DNA of 64,000 nucleotides from Candidatus Aquiluna sp. UB-MaderosW2red (GTDB lineage: Bacteria; Actinomycetota; Actinomycetes; Actinomycetales; Microbacteriaceae), in the NCBI RefSeq assembly GCF_900100865.1, contig NZ_LT627734.1, positions 682,001 to 746,000 on the forward strand, read 5' to 3'. Each line of letters opens with the position of its first letter. The first letter of the stretch is position 1. The notes under the pieces were generated by a model. That model did not search any database and was not told the origin of the DNA. It worked only from the letters and a program-made list of their open reading frames with translations. Shown one piece after another: positions 16,875 through 26,495 of this stretch. The position numbers and the translations under genes are program-made.

Positions 16875-17738
16875 CAATATCTGATTCTTTTTACTTGGCC
16901 ATTCGACTATTAGCATTGCGGTCAGCAGTAAAGAACCGCCAATCAGCATTGCCCAGGTGGCAACTTCTTGCCCCACCACAACCGCAATCACGGCGCTGAA
17001 GACCACCTCACTTGTTATCAAAAGCGCCACTCGGGCCGGGTCTAAAAACCCTTGGGCCCAGGTCTGCACCCAAAACGCTAGCACCGAGGAAAAGATCGCC
17101 GTGAAAAGCACCGCGAACCACACTCCGGCGTTTGGTGGCCCTTGATAGCCGTCGGCAAGCGCGAAGCCCCAGCAGATGATTGCCACGGCCGTCAGTTGCA
17201 GCATCGTGAAGCGATACGAATCACGCCCCTTGCCATGCTTACTCAAAAGCAGAATATGGATGGCGTATAAAAACGCGCAACCAATCAACCAAAGCTGACC
17301 GGTTTGAAACTCGACGTCATTGGCCGCTCCGGAAAGAACCCCAATTCCGATTAGTGCAAGAATCGCTCCCAATCCAACCCGAAGGTTTATTTTTTGCTTG
17401 AGAAATAGCCAAGCCAGAATCGGAGTCAGGATTACGTAGAGACCGGTGAGAAAGCCGCTGGTTGATGCGGACGTTAGATCAAGACCAATAGTTTGGGTAA
17501 TGAATCCGAACGCCAGAACCACGCCGATTGCTAGGCCGTATTTGATGTCTCCCGCCTGGAAATTTAGAGCCAATTTAGGCCTGATTGCAATCATTACCAT
17601 CGCGGCAATAGAAAATCTGACGGCCAAAAAATCCAAATATGGTTGCTGAGCAATTGCGTCTTTCATTAAGACAAAGGAGGCGCCCCATGCAAACCCGACA
17701 CCTAGAAGTGCAAATGCCGCCAGGCGTGTTTTAGTCAT
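16851..17738 (-). CDS. EamA/DMT-superfamily transporter
   Basis: The 295-residue protein has ten predicted membrane segments in two EamA repeats. The first opens with FALLGVGFAWGASFVLMKDAI and contains SASTSGFLTGLYVILTPILA, and the second contains VLFTAIFSSVLAFWVQTWAQ. This is the RhaT/YdcZ-type drug/metabolite exporter fold. The substrate cannot be told. It is convergent with glpD (24-bp overlap) and lies 9 bp downstream of the SDR/DUF2867 gene, so the two may be co-transcribed. Confidence 0.85.
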   Translation of the reverse strand: MTKTRLAAFALLGVGFAWGASFVLMKDAIAQQPYLDFLAVRFSIAAMVMIAIRPKLALNFQAGDIKYGLAIGVVLAFGFITQTIGLDLTSASTSGFLTGLYVILTPILAWLFLKQKINLRVGLGAILALIGIGVLSGAANDVEFQTGQLWLIGCAFLYAIHILLLSKHGKGRDSYRFTMLQLTAVAIICWGFALADGYQGPPNAGVWFAVLFTAIFSSVLAFWVQTWAQGFLDPARVALLITSEVVFSAVIAVVVGQEVATWAMLIGGSLLLTAMLIVEWPSKKNQILLEPKLHE

Positions 17739-17747
17739 CCGAGAAGT

Positions 17748-19298
17748 TTAGCTAGCGCTGACCTTCTGAGCATCTGACTCAATCACTTTGGTGGCACTTG
17801 GCCCCGCTACCTTTTTGGCCATGGAGGGAAAAACGAAGCCGTGCATGAACGAGACGCTCCACCAGTAGGCATGACCAAAAAGCCCCTGTGGGTGATAATA
17901 AGCCTGCTGCACCAGCAGAGTCTCGTTGTTGGGTTGCTCGTAGAGTCGAAATTCCAGCCAGGCCAAACCGGGTAGCTTCATCTCGGCACGCAACCTTAGA
18001 AGGTGGGGCCGTTGAAGCTCTTCCACCCTCCAAAAATCGAGTGCTTCACCTTCCATTAGGGTATTCGGGTCCCTTCTTCCGCGCCTCAGACCAACCCCAC
18101 CAATCATGCGGTCCATTAGACCCCGAAACTCCCAAGCCCAGGTCGCAGTCGAGTAGCCGTTCACGCCACCAATTGATTCAACCCTTGCCCAAACAACGTC
18201 GATTGGGTCAGTGGAGTGGTACTGCCTTTTATCAACATAGAGCGAGCCTCCGGCCCAGGCTGGGTCGGTCGGTAGGGGTTCGGATGGGGTTCCCGGCACC
18301 GAGGCATTGCTCCAGCGAGTCTCAACATCCAGGTCTTTCACCCGAGTAAGGGCCAGCGACACCGAAGTCTTGAAATCAGTTAGCCCGGATTCTGCGGGTG
18401 GAATTAGCTCTCGAATATCGTTGTCCCTGGCCACTACATCGTGTTTCAGGGATGCCACGAGCCGCTTAGCCAATGTCACTGGGACCGGGGTAACCAAACC
18501 GATCCAACCAGAGGCCAGTTTCGGAGTTAGTACTGGAAGAGGAATAATAATTCTTCTCGAGAGCCCTGCAACAGCGGCATACTGCTGCATCATCTCGAGA
18601 TATGTGAAGACCTCGGGCCCTCCAATATCAAAATCCCGATTGATTTTCGGGTCCAAAGTCGCAGAGCCAACCAGGTAGCGCAGAACGTCTCTAATCGCGA
18701 TGGGCTGAATCTTATTGAGAAGCCACTTTGGCGTCACCATGAAGGGCAGTCGCTCGGTCAGGTGCCGAAGCATCTCAAATGATGCTGACCCAGAACCGAT
18801 TACAACTCCAGCCCTAAGTTCAATGGTGGGCACTCCCGAGTTGCGAAGAATTTCGCCAGTTTTCGCCCTGGAGGACATGTGCGCAGAGAGTTGGTCATCG
18901 TTGGAGATCATGCCGCCCAGATAAACGATTCTTTTGACGTTGTTGGCTTTGGCGGCTTTACCAAAGAACTCGGCAAGCTCAGCTTCTTTTGCTTCAAAGT
19001 TCTTTTCGATCATCAGGGCGTGCAGAAGGTAATAAGCCAAATCGATGTTTTTCAGCGCCAAGGAAATCTTTTCGGGGTCCGCTGCATCTCCCTCGATAAC
19101 CTCGACCTGGTCTTTCCACGGGTAATCCTGCAGCTTTTGGGCGTTGCGGACTAGGACTCTCACCTGATAACCGTGAGCCAGAAGTTCTCGGATCAGTCGG
19201 CCGCCGATATATCCGGTGGCGCCAGTAACCAGTACTTTGGCGAGCTTTCCTGATTTACCCTTGAGCTCGGGAAGATCTGCGGTTACCTGCTCAATCAT
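17748..19298 (-). CDS. NAD(P)-binding SDR protein fused to DUF2867
   Basis: The 516-residue protein has two parts. Residues 20-330 are an atypical NAD(P)-binding fold (VLVTGATGYIGGRLIRELL, with ELRAGVVIGSGSASFEMLRHL). Residues 345-505 are a DUF2867/SRPBCC-like lipid-binding domain (DPAWAGGSLYVDKRQYHSTD and WWSVSFMHGFVFPSMAKKV). This fusion is common in actinobacteria and cyanobacteria and is predicted to act on a lipid or quinone-like ligand; its reaction is not established. It is followed after 9 bp by the EamA transporter gene. Confidence 0.85.
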   Translation of the reverse strand: MIEQVTADLPELKGKSGKLAKVLVTGATGYIGGRLIRELLAHGYQVRVLVRNAQKLQDYPWKDQVEVIEGDAADPEKISLALKNIDLAYYLLHALMIEKNFEAKEAELAEFFGKAAKANNVKRIVYLGGMISNDDQLSAHMSSRAKTGEILRNSGVPTIELRAGVVIGSGSASFEMLRHLTERLPFMVTPKWLLNKIQPIAIRDVLRYLVGSATLDPKINRDFDIGGPEVFTYLEMMQQYAAVAGLSRRIIIPLPVLTPKLASGWIGLVTPVPVTLAKRLVASLKHDVVARDNDIRELIPPAESGLTDFKTSVSLALTRVKDLDVETRWSNASVPGTPSEPLPTDPAWAGGSLYVDKRQYHSTDPIDVVWARVESIGGVNGYSTATWAWEFRGLMDRMIGGVGLRRGRRDPNTLMEGEALDFWRVEELQRPHLLRLRAEMKLPGLAWLEFRLYEQPNNETLLVQQAYYHPQGLFGHAYWWSVSFMHGFVFPSMAKKVAGPSATKVIESDAQKVSAS

Positions 19299-19332
19299 TT
19301 CTGCTCCAGCCCGTTTGGTTTATCTCTAGTCT

Positions 19333-20112
19333 CTAACCAAATCGGCCAGAAACATAATCCTCCGTTTGCTGCTCAGAAGGGTTTGAAAAGATTTTGTCCG
19401 TGCGATCATATTCAATCAGCTTGCCGGGCATTCCAGTGCCTGCAATATTGAAAAATGCTGTCATGTCGGAGATTCTTGATGCTTGTTGCATATTGTGAGT
19501 CACAATTACAACCGTGAAACGCTCTTTTAGTTCAACAGCCAGGTCTTCAATTGCGGCCGTTGAGATCGGGTCCAGGGCGCTAGTTGGCTCATCCATCAAA
19601 ATTACAACCGGCTCCACCGCGATTGCTCTTGCGATGCAAAGTCGTTGCTGCTGACCACCTGATAGACCAGATCCTGGCTTATCGAGTCGGTCCTTCACCT
19701 CATTCCAAAGATTTGCACCAACCAGAGATTTCTCCGTCAGCTCTTCGGCTTCACTCTTGGTCATTTTAGAGTTGTTGAGCTTATAGCCCGATAAAACGTT
19801 GTCTCGAATCGACATGGTTGGGAAAGGGTTCGGGCGCTGAAAGACCATGCCAACCTGTCTTCTGACTCGCACCGGGTCTACTCCCGGGCCATAGACATCC
19901 TCACCATCCATCAAAAGCTGGCCTTCAACCCGAGCACCGGGAATGACCTCGTGCATTCGGTTCAGGGTCCTTATCAAAGTGGACTTACCGCAACCAGACG
20001 GGCCGATAAAGGCGGTGATGGCGCGCGGCTGAATCACCATGTTCACATCTGCAACCGCCAGAAAGCTGGAGTAGTAGACGTTGATATCTTTCAGTTCGAT
20101 TCTTTTTGACAT
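19333..20112 (-). CDS. pstB: phosphate ABC transporter ATP-binding protein
   Basis: This 259-residue ATPase energises high-affinity phosphate import. Walker [20 protein letters not shown], the PstB-specific [16 protein letters not shown], signature [16 protein letters not shown] and Walker [17 protein letters not shown] are all intact. It is the last gene of pstSCAB, 7 bp after pstA. Confidence 0.97.
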   Translation of the reverse strand: MSKRIELKDINVYYSSFLAVADVNMVIQPRAITAFIGPSGCGKSTLIRTLNRMHEVIPGARVEGQLLMDGEDVYGPGVDPVRVRRQVGMVFQRPNPFPTMSIRDNVLSGYKLNNSKMTKSEAEELTEKSLVGANLWNEVKDRLDKPGSGLSGGQQQRLCIARAIAVEPVVILMDEPTSALDPISTAAIEDLAVELKERFTVVIVTHNMQQASRISDMTAFFNIAGTGMPGKLIEYDRTDKIFSNPSEQQTEDYVSGRFG

Positions 20113-20119
20113 TGGTTAT

Positions 20120-21184
20120 TTATCCCTTCGGGGCAAAGAATTTAGAGACTAGGCGAGCCGCCAGATTCAGCAGCATGACAATTAGCATCAGCGTAAGCGC
20201 ACCGGCCCAAGCGCGGTCTAGATAGGCCTGGGTGTCAACACCCTGGTTGGCATAAGAGGTGAACACGAAAACTGGCAGAGTTGCCATACGCTCATCGAAG
20301 GGGTTGTAGTTCATCGATGCGGTGAATCCGGCAATCAACAAAAGCGGAGCGGTCTCACCGATCACGCGGGCGATTGCGATCATGATGCCGGTGGCGATGC
20401 CAGCAAGTGCGGTGGGCAGAACGACCTTCAAAATCGTGAGCCACTTTGGCACACCCAGTGCGTAGGCGGCCTCGCGAAGTTCATTTGGAACAATCTTTAG
20501 CATCTCTTCAGTTGCTCGAATAACAACCGGAGTCATCAACACGCTCAACGCAATCGCGCCACCCAGACCCATTCGAACCCCGGGTCCAAAAAAGATTACA
20601 AAGAGGGCGTAGGCGAACAGCCCAGCAACAATTGACGGCACCCCGGTCATCACATCAACAAAAAAAGTGACAGCTTTGGCCAAGCGGCCCCGACCATATT
20701 CGATGAGGTAAATGGCGGCCATGATGCCAAGCGGCACCGAGAATAAAGTTGCCAAACCGGTTATTTCCAAGGTCCCGACAATGGCGTGAAGCGCACCGCC
20801 ACCTTCTCCAACAACATTGCGCATCGACATTGTGAAAAAGTCGATGTCAAAGCGTGCTGCACCTTTGGAGATCACCGTATAAGCCAGGGAAACAAGCGGA
20901 ACCACCGCAATTCCAAAAGCCGATGAAACCATAACCGTAACGAAGCGGTCTTTTGCTTTACGCCTACCCTCAACCGAATAAGACACCAGGTATAGGGCCA
21001 AGGCGAAAAGGACCAGGCCGATTAGCGCAACAGCCAACAGATTGATTTCACCGTCTACCCCATCGGCCCGGACTGCTGAGAATGTGAAAGAGGCTAAAAA
21101 GCACAACAGAAAAATCAGCGAGCTAACGAATCCGGGAAGATCCTTGGTGCCCTGGAGGCTCGATTTGACTGAAAGTGTGGTCAC
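20120..21184 (-). CDS. pstA: phosphate ABC transporter permease
   Basis: The 354-residue permease has the usual six-helix binding-protein-dependent core in the second part (VGTLEITGLATLFSVPLGIM, MTGVPSIVAGLFAYALFV, the EAA loop ELREAAYALGVPKWLTILKV). It also has an N-terminal extension with two further membrane segments (FVSSLIFLLCFLASFTFSAV and INLLAVALIGLVLFALALYL). The start touches the pstC stop (1-bp overlap), so the two permeases are translated in coupling. Confidence 0.95.
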   Translation of the reverse strand: MTTLSVKSSLQGTKDLPGFVSSLIFLLCFLASFTFSAVRADGVDGEINLLAVALIGLVLFALALYLVSYSVEGRRKAKDRFVTVMVSSAFGIAVVPLVSLAYTVISKGAARFDIDFFTMSMRNVVGEGGGALHAIVGTLEITGLATLFSVPLGIMAAIYLIEYGRGRLAKAVTFFVDVMTGVPSIVAGLFAYALFVIFFGPGVRMGLGGAIALSVLMTPVVIRATEEMLKIVPNELREAAYALGVPKWLTILKVVLPTALAGIATGIMIAIARVIGETAPLLLIAGFTASMNYNPFDERMATLPVFVFTSYANQGVDTQAYLDRAWAGALTLMLIVMLLNLAARLVSKFFAPKG

Positions 21185-22122
21185 TAGTTGGCCCCCGAGA
21201 ATTCTTTGCGGGAGTTGATAACCCAGCGTGCAAACATGTTGACCACCATTGTGATGGCAAAAAGCATCAGGCCGGTTGCAACCAAAAGGTTCACATAATT
21301 GCCGCCAGCTTCAGGGAACTGGAGTGCAATGTTTGCTGCAATGGTGTTCGGGTTTGAAGAAGTTAAGACCGCAAAACTCACAATCGCCGATGGGGAGAGC
21401 ACCATGGCCACCGCCATGGTTTCCCCCAGAGCTCGGCCTAGCCCCAACATCGCTGCTGAAATAATGCCGGGCCTGCCAAATGGCAATACGGCCATCTTTA
21501 TCATTTCCCAGCGAGTTGCCCCCAAGGCGAGCGCCGCCTCCTCGTGAAGTCTTGGAGTCTGCAGAAATACCTCTCGAATAAGCGCTGCCATGATCGGCAG
21601 TACCATGATCGCCAGCACTATACCGACCGTGAGCATGGTGCGACCGGTGGCCGAAACTTGGCCTGCAAAAAAGGGTATCCAGCCCAAATTATCGTTTAGC
21701 CAAATAAAGCTCGGGGTGAGAAACGGTGCCAAAACTAAAATCCCCCAGAGGCCATAGACCACCGAGGGGATTGCTGCCAATAGGTCAATTGCGTAACCCA
21801 AGGTTTGAGCGAATCTGCGATTGGCAAAGTGAGAGATGTAAAGAGCGATGCCAATCGCTAACGGTGTAGCGATCAATAGTGCAATTGTGGAGGCGAAAAC
21901 AGTTCCGAACACAAAGGGTGCAACATATACAAAAAAGCCGCCTTCTGCGGCGGGAATATCTGCTCCGGTAAAAGCCGGCACCGACTGGGCCACTAGGAAA
22001 GCGGCGACCAGCGCGAGGGTAGCCAAGATGCTCACACCGGCTGCCAGGGCGGCGTTCGAAAAGACTATATCGCCCATTCTGCGCACGGGCTTATTGGCCT
22101 GGCTTGGCTTTAGTTGAGTCAT
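21184..22122 (-). CDS. pstC: phosphate ABC transporter permease
   Basis: The 312-residue permease has six membrane helices and the EAA-type loop EEAALALGATRWEMIKMAVLP near residue 190. It shows the PstC marks FVYVAPFVFGTVFAS and LLAAIPSVVYGLWGI. It is the first gene after the pstS-pstC intergenic hairpin and overlaps pstA by one base. Confidence 0.95.
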   Translation of the reverse strand: MTQLKPSQANKPVRRMGDIVFSNAALAAGVSILATLALVAAFLVAQSVPAFTGADIPAAEGGFFVYVAPFVFGTVFASTIALLIATPLAIGIALYISHFANRRFAQTLGYAIDLLAAIPSVVYGLWGILVLAPFLTPSFIWLNDNLGWIPFFAGQVSATGRTMLTVGIVLAIMVLPIMAALIREVFLQTPRLHEEAALALGATRWEMIKMAVLPFGRPGIISAAMLGLGRALGETMAVAMVLSPSAIVSFAVLTSSNPNTIAANIALQFPEAGGNYVNLLVATGLMLFAITMVVNMFARWVINSRKEFSGAN

Positions 22123-22161
22123 TAGTAAAAGGTCTTTCGCTTAGCTCTTATAAACATAATG

Positions 22162-22199
22162 AACAGAACCCGGTTCGAAGGCTCGAACCGGGTTCTGTT
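22162..22199 (-). terminator. 17-bp perfect hairpin between pstS and pstC
   Basis: Arms 22162-22178 and 22183-22199 pair perfectly over 17 bp around the four-base loop 22179-22182. It lies in the 91-bp gap between the pstS stop and the pstC start. No long U-run follows on the minus strand, so it likely works as a partial terminator or 3' stabiliser that keeps PstS more abundant than the membrane subunits. Confidence 0.75.
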
Positions 22200-22213
22200 T
22201 ACCAATTGTTTGC

Positions 22214-23314
22214 TTACTTGATTAGATCCACAATCGCTTGAGCACGCTCACGAAGTGACTGCGAAATGGGTGCGTTTCCAGCTGACGCCGCGGCCTTATT
22301 CTGACCCTCTTCTGAAATCAAGAACGTCGCCCAGGCCTTTGCAAGGATTGCCATGTCGTTATCCACGTAGTCATTGCAGCCCATTAGGTATGAAACTAGA
22401 ACGATTGGGTAGACACCGGCAGCGGTGGTGTTGCGGTCAATCTTCACCGCGAGGTCGTAATCTGCACGTCCTTCAACTAGGGGTGATGCGTCCACAACAG
22501 CGGCTGCTGCTTCGGCTGAGTAACCGACGAACTCATCGCCAACTTTGATCGCCACGATGCCCAGTTCGCCTGCGCGCGAGGCGTCGGCGTAGCCAATGGT
22601 CCCATTTCCGCCCGACACTGCTGAAACAACTCCCGAGGTGCCCTGAGCTCCTTCGCCGCCGAACTCACTCGGCCAAGCCTCGATTGCTCCGACACTCCAA
22701 ACATCGGGAGCCACTGCAAAAAGGTAATCGGTGAAGTTTTTCGAGGTGCCCGACTCATCCGAGCGGTGTACCGCAGTGATGGCAAGTTCTGGAAGCGATA
22801 CTCCTGGGTTTGAGGCCTGGATTGCCTGATCATTCCACATTGTGATCTGACCTGAGAAAATTCCTGCAACAGTCGCACCATCGAGATTCAGATTGCTTAT
22901 GCCATCAAGGTTGAAGATGACCGCAATGGGGGAAATCCAAACTGGGAACTCCCATGCCACGGTGCCGGGCTCGCAGGAAGGAAACTCACCAGCCAGTTCT
23001 TCTTCTTTGAAGTAGCTGTCGCTACCTGTGAAGAAGGTTGCACCGGATTGGAACTGGGCACGACCGGTACCCGACCCGGTTGGGTCGTAGTTCACCGTTA
23101 CGCCCGGGTTTTCAATCTGAAAAGCCGCGATCCAGGCATTCATCCCGGCGGCCATAGAGGAGGCGCCTGAACCGTTCAGGGTTCCCTCCAGCATTGCTGC
23201 AGCGGTTGAGTCCGGGTTCTGAGTTTGGGCGGGAGTGTCTTCGTTAGCAGCGCAGCCTGAAAGCACTAGTGCTCCGACCGCAAAAACTGCAAAAACTGAA
23301 ATTTTCTTTAGCAT
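22214..23314 (-). CDS. pstS: phosphate-binding lipoprotein
   Basis: The 366-residue periplasmic-type binding protein is anchored by lipid at Cys21 of LVLSGC. Phosphate-binding segments are visible: GSGASSMAAGMNAWIAAF near 48, DPTGSGTGRAQFQSG near 77, VHRSDESGTSKNFTDYL near 185, and YADASRAGEL. A Shine-Dalgarno-like AGAGG precedes the ATG. It heads the pst operon, with PHO-box-like repeats just upstream, and probably answers to RegX3 under phosphate limitation. Confidence 0.95.
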   Translation of the reverse strand: MLKKISVFAVFAVGALVLSGCAANEDTPAQTQNPDSTAAAMLEGTLNGSGASSMAAGMNAWIAAFQIENPGVTVNYDPTGSGTGRAQFQSGATFFTGSDSYFKEEELAGEFPSCEPGTVAWEFPVWISPIAVIFNLDGISNLNLDGATVAGIFSGQITMWNDQAIQASNPGVSLPELAITAVHRSDESGTSKNFTDYLFAVAPDVWSVGAIEAWPSEFGGEGAQGTSGVVSAVSGGNGTIGYADASRAGELGIVAIKVGDEFVGYSAEAAAAVVDASPLVEGRADYDLAVKIDRNTTAAGVYPIVLVSYLMGCNDYVDNDMAILAKAWATFLISEEGQNKAAASAGNAPISQSLRERAQAIVDLIK

Positions 23315-23364
23315 CGATTACCTCTTCTTTTATTTAGCTGGCAGAAGAAAAACTAATCAGTGAG

Positions 23365-23404
23365 AACCAACTCGAGTCAACCAGAAGGTTAATAACGAGT
23401 GAAC
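23365..23404 (-). promoter_or_regulatory. PHO-box-like direct repeats upstream of pstS
   Basis: On the minus strand, GTTCAC (23399-23404), ATTAAC (23388-23393) and GTTGAC (23376-23381), then a weaker GGTTCTC-like unit near 23363-23370, recur every 11-12 bp. Direct repeats of a GTTCAC type with 11-bp pitch are the PHO-box form in actinobacteria. The site begins at the end of the preceding gene and leaves about 60 bp to the pstS ATG. RegX3 binding is inferred. Confidence 0.5.
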
Positions 23405-24342
23405 TATCTCGATAGCCCAGACTCCAGCGAGACGTATTCGGTGGAGAGGACACGGGGCTTTTTATCGAGTGAGAGCCGCAACACGATGAAGTCGGCTGGC
23501 TGCAAGGTCTTGGCCGCTTCGATTTGCTGTTTGAGAGAACCGACGGCGTGGTCGGAAATGGCTTTTAAGACGTGCGGCAAGGCTGGGCGATGAGTGCAAA
23601 CTAGAGCGTTCTTGGAATCTGCAAATAGGTCTTCGATTACGTTCGAGGTGGACTTGGGGTTTTTCGCACTGCCATATTCGGATAGTTGGGAGCGCTCCAC
23701 CAGCACTCTTTTTCTTGAATCAACAAAAGGCATCACGGTGTCGCGACAGCGTTTCCAAGGGCTCGAAACTACCCGCTTGGGGCCATAGGCAGATAAAAGC
23801 GGAACCAACCGCTTGGCCTGAGCGGAGCCTTCTCGTAATAAGGGCCGCTTGACTTCCTCACCGGTCCAATCCGCCCGGGGGGTTGCTATTGCATGCCGAA
23901 GCACTATCAAACCCCGAGTCTCAAGTTCGTTCGCCGCTTTGAGTGCAATTACTTTTTCCAGCAGGTCTTTATCGTGCTGATAGCTGAGTTGCTCGAGGGC
24001 CTTCTGAGCTGGCAGCCAGCGAACTTCTGCAATTTCGTCATTCGGTGAAAATTTAGATTTGTTTAGAGCCTTTTGGGGCACCTTGGAAACCCAGTAGTGC
24101 ACCTCTTTATCTTGACCGGTTGAGAGCGGGTAGTTAACTACCGCTAGTTTTCGACCGAGTCTGATCTTGATCCCGGTCTCTTCTTCGACCTCACGCACCG
24201 CAGTTTCTGGAAGCAACTCTCCGGGATCCTGCTTGCCTTTGGCAAAGGCCCAGTCGTCATATTTTTCACGGTAGACCACTGCTATCTCTAGGTCTGTTTC
24301 GCCAGGCTTCCAGAGAACCACTCCCGCCGCATAAACGGTCAT
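23404..24342 (-). CDS. NUDIX hydrolase fused to a histidine phosphatase (MutT1-like)
   Basis: The 312-residue protein has an N-terminal Nudix domain (residues 1-135) with a full Nudix box from Gly36 to Ile58 ([20 protein letters not shown]) and a C-terminal RHG/SixA-like phosphatase domain opening with [17 protein letters not shown]. This is the mycobacterial MutT1 layout, which cleans 8-oxo-(d)GTP and hydrolyses diadenosine polyphosphates. Its start overlaps the ppk stop by 4 bp (ATGA), so it is co-translated with polyphosphate kinase, as in several actinobacteria. Confidence 0.88.
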   Translation of the reverse strand: MTVYAAGVVLWKPGETDLEIAVVYREKYDDWAFAKGKQDPGELLPETAVREVEEETGIKIRLGRKLAVVNYPLSTGQDKEVHYWVSKVPQKALNKSKFSPNDEIAEVRWLPAQKALEQLSYQHDKDLLEKVIALKAANELETRGLIVLRHAIATPRADWTGEEVKRPLLREGSAQAKRLVPLLSAYGPKRVVSSPWKRCRDTVMPFVDSRKRVLVERSQLSEYGSAKNPKSTSNVIEDLFADSKNALVCTHRPALPHVLKAISDHAVGSLKQQIEAAKTLQPADFIVLRLSLDKKPRVLSTEYVSLESGLSR

Positions 24343-26453
24343 ACGCTGCGTTTTTTCAATAATGTTCTGGCCATAATCTCGTTTTGCATATCTTTTAGTG
24401 GTTCACCATCTTTTGATTTGGTTTGTCTTAGCCATTGCCCGGAAGATTCTAGTTTCCAGTGTGCAACCTCACCACCCATGCCTAAATCAAATAGCTCTCG
24501 AAGTCGAAGAAGTTGATCATCCTGCACAATTTTTACCAGAGTCTCGACTCTGCGATCGAGGTTTCGGTGCATCATGTCCGCGCTGCCGATGAAGACATCG
24601 CGGTCACCGCCATTTTCAAAAGAAAAGATTCGGGAGTGCTCCAAGTAGCGACCAAGCACTGAGTGAACCGAGACGCTCTCGCTGAGTCCCTTGACACCCG
24701 GTTTTAGGGCGCACATTCCCCGAACCAAGATATCTACCTTCACACCAGCCATCGAAGCGCGGTAGAGCTCATCGATAATCTGCTCATCCACCAGGGAGTT
24801 CATTTTGAATTTAATCTCCGCGGGTCTTCCGGCTCGTTGGTGCTCAATTTCCCGGTGAATTCGGCTGGTGAGGCCCTCGCGAACACCCACCGGGGAGATC
24901 AACATGGTTTGGTAATCGGTGTCGGCGCCATAGCCCGAGAGCTGGTTGAATAATTTGGAGAGGTCTTCTCCCACGCCCGGGCGTGCGGTCAATAGCCCGA
25001 GGTCTTCGTAATAACGCGCAGTTTTTGGATTGTAGTTTCCGGTGCCAATGTGGCAATAGCGCTTGAGCGTCTTACCTTCTTGTCGAATCACCAGCGACAA
25101 CTTGCAGTGCGTCTTTAGGCCTACGATTCCGTAAACCACGTGAACCCCGGCGGCCTCAAGCTTTCTGGCCCAACCGATGTTATTTTGCTCATCAAAACGG
25201 GCCTTAATCTCAACCAGGGCCAGCACCTGCTTGCCCGCTTCGGCGGCGTCAATTAGAGCATCGACAATTGGTGAGTCGCCGCTGGTTCGGTAGAGGGTTT
25301 GCTTGATCGCAAGGACCTGAGGGTCGGCAGCCGCTTGCTCTAAGAATGCCTGAACGCTAGTTGCAAATGACTCATAAGGGTGATGAACCAAGACCTCACG
25401 TTCGCGAAGGGCTGCAAAGATGTCAGCCGCCTCATCCTCATCCGCTTCTAAATGGCGATTAGTGGTGATGGCATGGGGTTCGAAAAGCAATTCGGGACGA
25501 GACAAAAAGGCGAAGGCACTCAATGCCCTGAGGTCAAGCGGCTCTGGCAGGTGCAGGACCTCACCTTCTTGAATACCCAGCTCGCGCTGCAATAAGCTCA
25601 GCACCTTCTGATCAATATCCTCGGCTACCTCGAGACGAACCGGAGGGCCAAAGCGGCGGCGCAAGAGCTCTTTTTCGAGCTGGACCAAAAGGTTTTCACC
25701 CTCGTCCTCATCTACCTCGAGGTCTTCGTTTCTGGTGACGCGAAATATGTGGTGCTCAAGTACCTCCATGCCGGGGAAGAGCTCGGATAAAAATTCACCC
25801 ATCACATCTTCCAGGGGAACAAAACGCTGAGCCACGGAACCCGGCACCGAGACAAACCTCGGCAGGAGTGGGGGTACCTTTACGCGGGCGAAGTGCTCCT
25901 TAGAGTTATTTGGGTTTTTTAACACCACCGCAAGGTTGAGGGACAAACCCGAAATATAAGGAAACGGGTGTGCCGGGTCAACGGCGAGTGGAGTGAGCAC
26001 TGGGAAAACCTGGGAGCTGAAGTATTCGTGCAGGTCCTTTTTTTCGCCATCGGTCAGTGTGGACCAGTGCACAATTTGGATACCGTGTTGGGTAAGTTCC
26101 GGTCCAATTTGGTTGGCAAATAAGTTAGCGTGCCTGGTTTGAAGCTCCTTGGTGGCCTCTGAGATTTGATTCAGAACCCCTTGCGGGCTCAACCCGGAGG
26201 CGGATTGAACGGCTATCCCGGTGGCGATTCTTCTCTTTAGAGAAGCCACGCGAACCATAAAGAATTCGTCTAGGTTGGACGCAAATATAGACAAAAAGTG
26301 AACTCGTTCTAGGAGTGGGATGCTGGAATCCTCAGCCATCTCTAAAACTCGTCTATTGAAATCTAGCCAACTTAGCTCGCGGTCTAAAAACCGATCCGCG
26401 GGCAAATCGGGCTGCGAGTCGGGGAGGAAAATGACCGTGGTTTCTTCAGACAT
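24339..26453 (-). CDS. ppk: polyphosphate kinase
   Basis: The 704-residue PPK1 reversibly builds polyphosphate from ATP. The N-terminal marks are [19 protein letters not shown] and [14 protein letters not shown]. The catalytic domain has [13 protein letters not shown] near 385, His449 in [10 protein letters not shown] (the position of the phospho-His) and [19 protein letters not shown] near 466. All four PPK1 domains fit the length. It overlaps the MutT1-like gene by 4 bp and follows the GlnR-like gene after about 40 bp, so the three form one minus-strand unit. Confidence 0.97.
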   Translation of the reverse strand: MSEETTVIFLPDSQPDLPADRFLDRELSWLDFNRRVLEMAEDSSIPLLERVHFLSIFASNLDEFFMVRVASLKRRIATGIAVQSASGLSPQGVLNQISEATKELQTRHANLFANQIGPELTQHGIQIVHWSTLTDGEKKDLHEYFSSQVFPVLTPLAVDPAHPFPYISGLSLNLAVVLKNPNNSKEHFARVKVPPLLPRFVSVPGSVAQRFVPLEDVMGEFLSELFPGMEVLEHHIFRVTRNEDLEVDEDEGENLLVQLEKELLRRRFGPPVRLEVAEDIDQKVLSLLQRELGIQEGEVLHLPEPLDLRALSAFAFLSRPELLFEPHAITTNRHLEADEDEAADIFAALREREVLVHHPYESFATSVQAFLEQAAADPQVLAIKQTLYRTSGDSPIVDALIDAAEAGKQVLALVEIKARFDEQNNIGWARKLEAAGVHVVYGIVGLKTHCKLSLVIRQEGKTLKRYCHIGTGNYNPKTARYYEDLGLLTARPGVGEDLSKLFNQLSGYGADTDYQTMLISPVGVREGLTSRIHREIEHQRAGRPAEIKFKMNSLVDEQIIDELYRASMAGVKVDILVRGMCALKPGVKGLSESVSVHSVLGRYLEHSRIFSFENGGDRDVFIGSADMMHRNLDRRVETLVKIVQDDQLLRLRELFDLGMGGEVAHWKLESSGQWLRQTKSKDGEPLKDMQNEIMARTLLKKRSV

Positions 26454-26495
26454 GTGTCAATGATGACACTTCTGGGTGACCAATAGGTGAACTTT

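Noticed and set aside
17888-18349. 153-codon plus-strand frame
   Set aside because: Lies fully antisense to the SDR/DUF2867 gene, with low-complexity Arg/Pro/Ser composition typical of a shadow frame.
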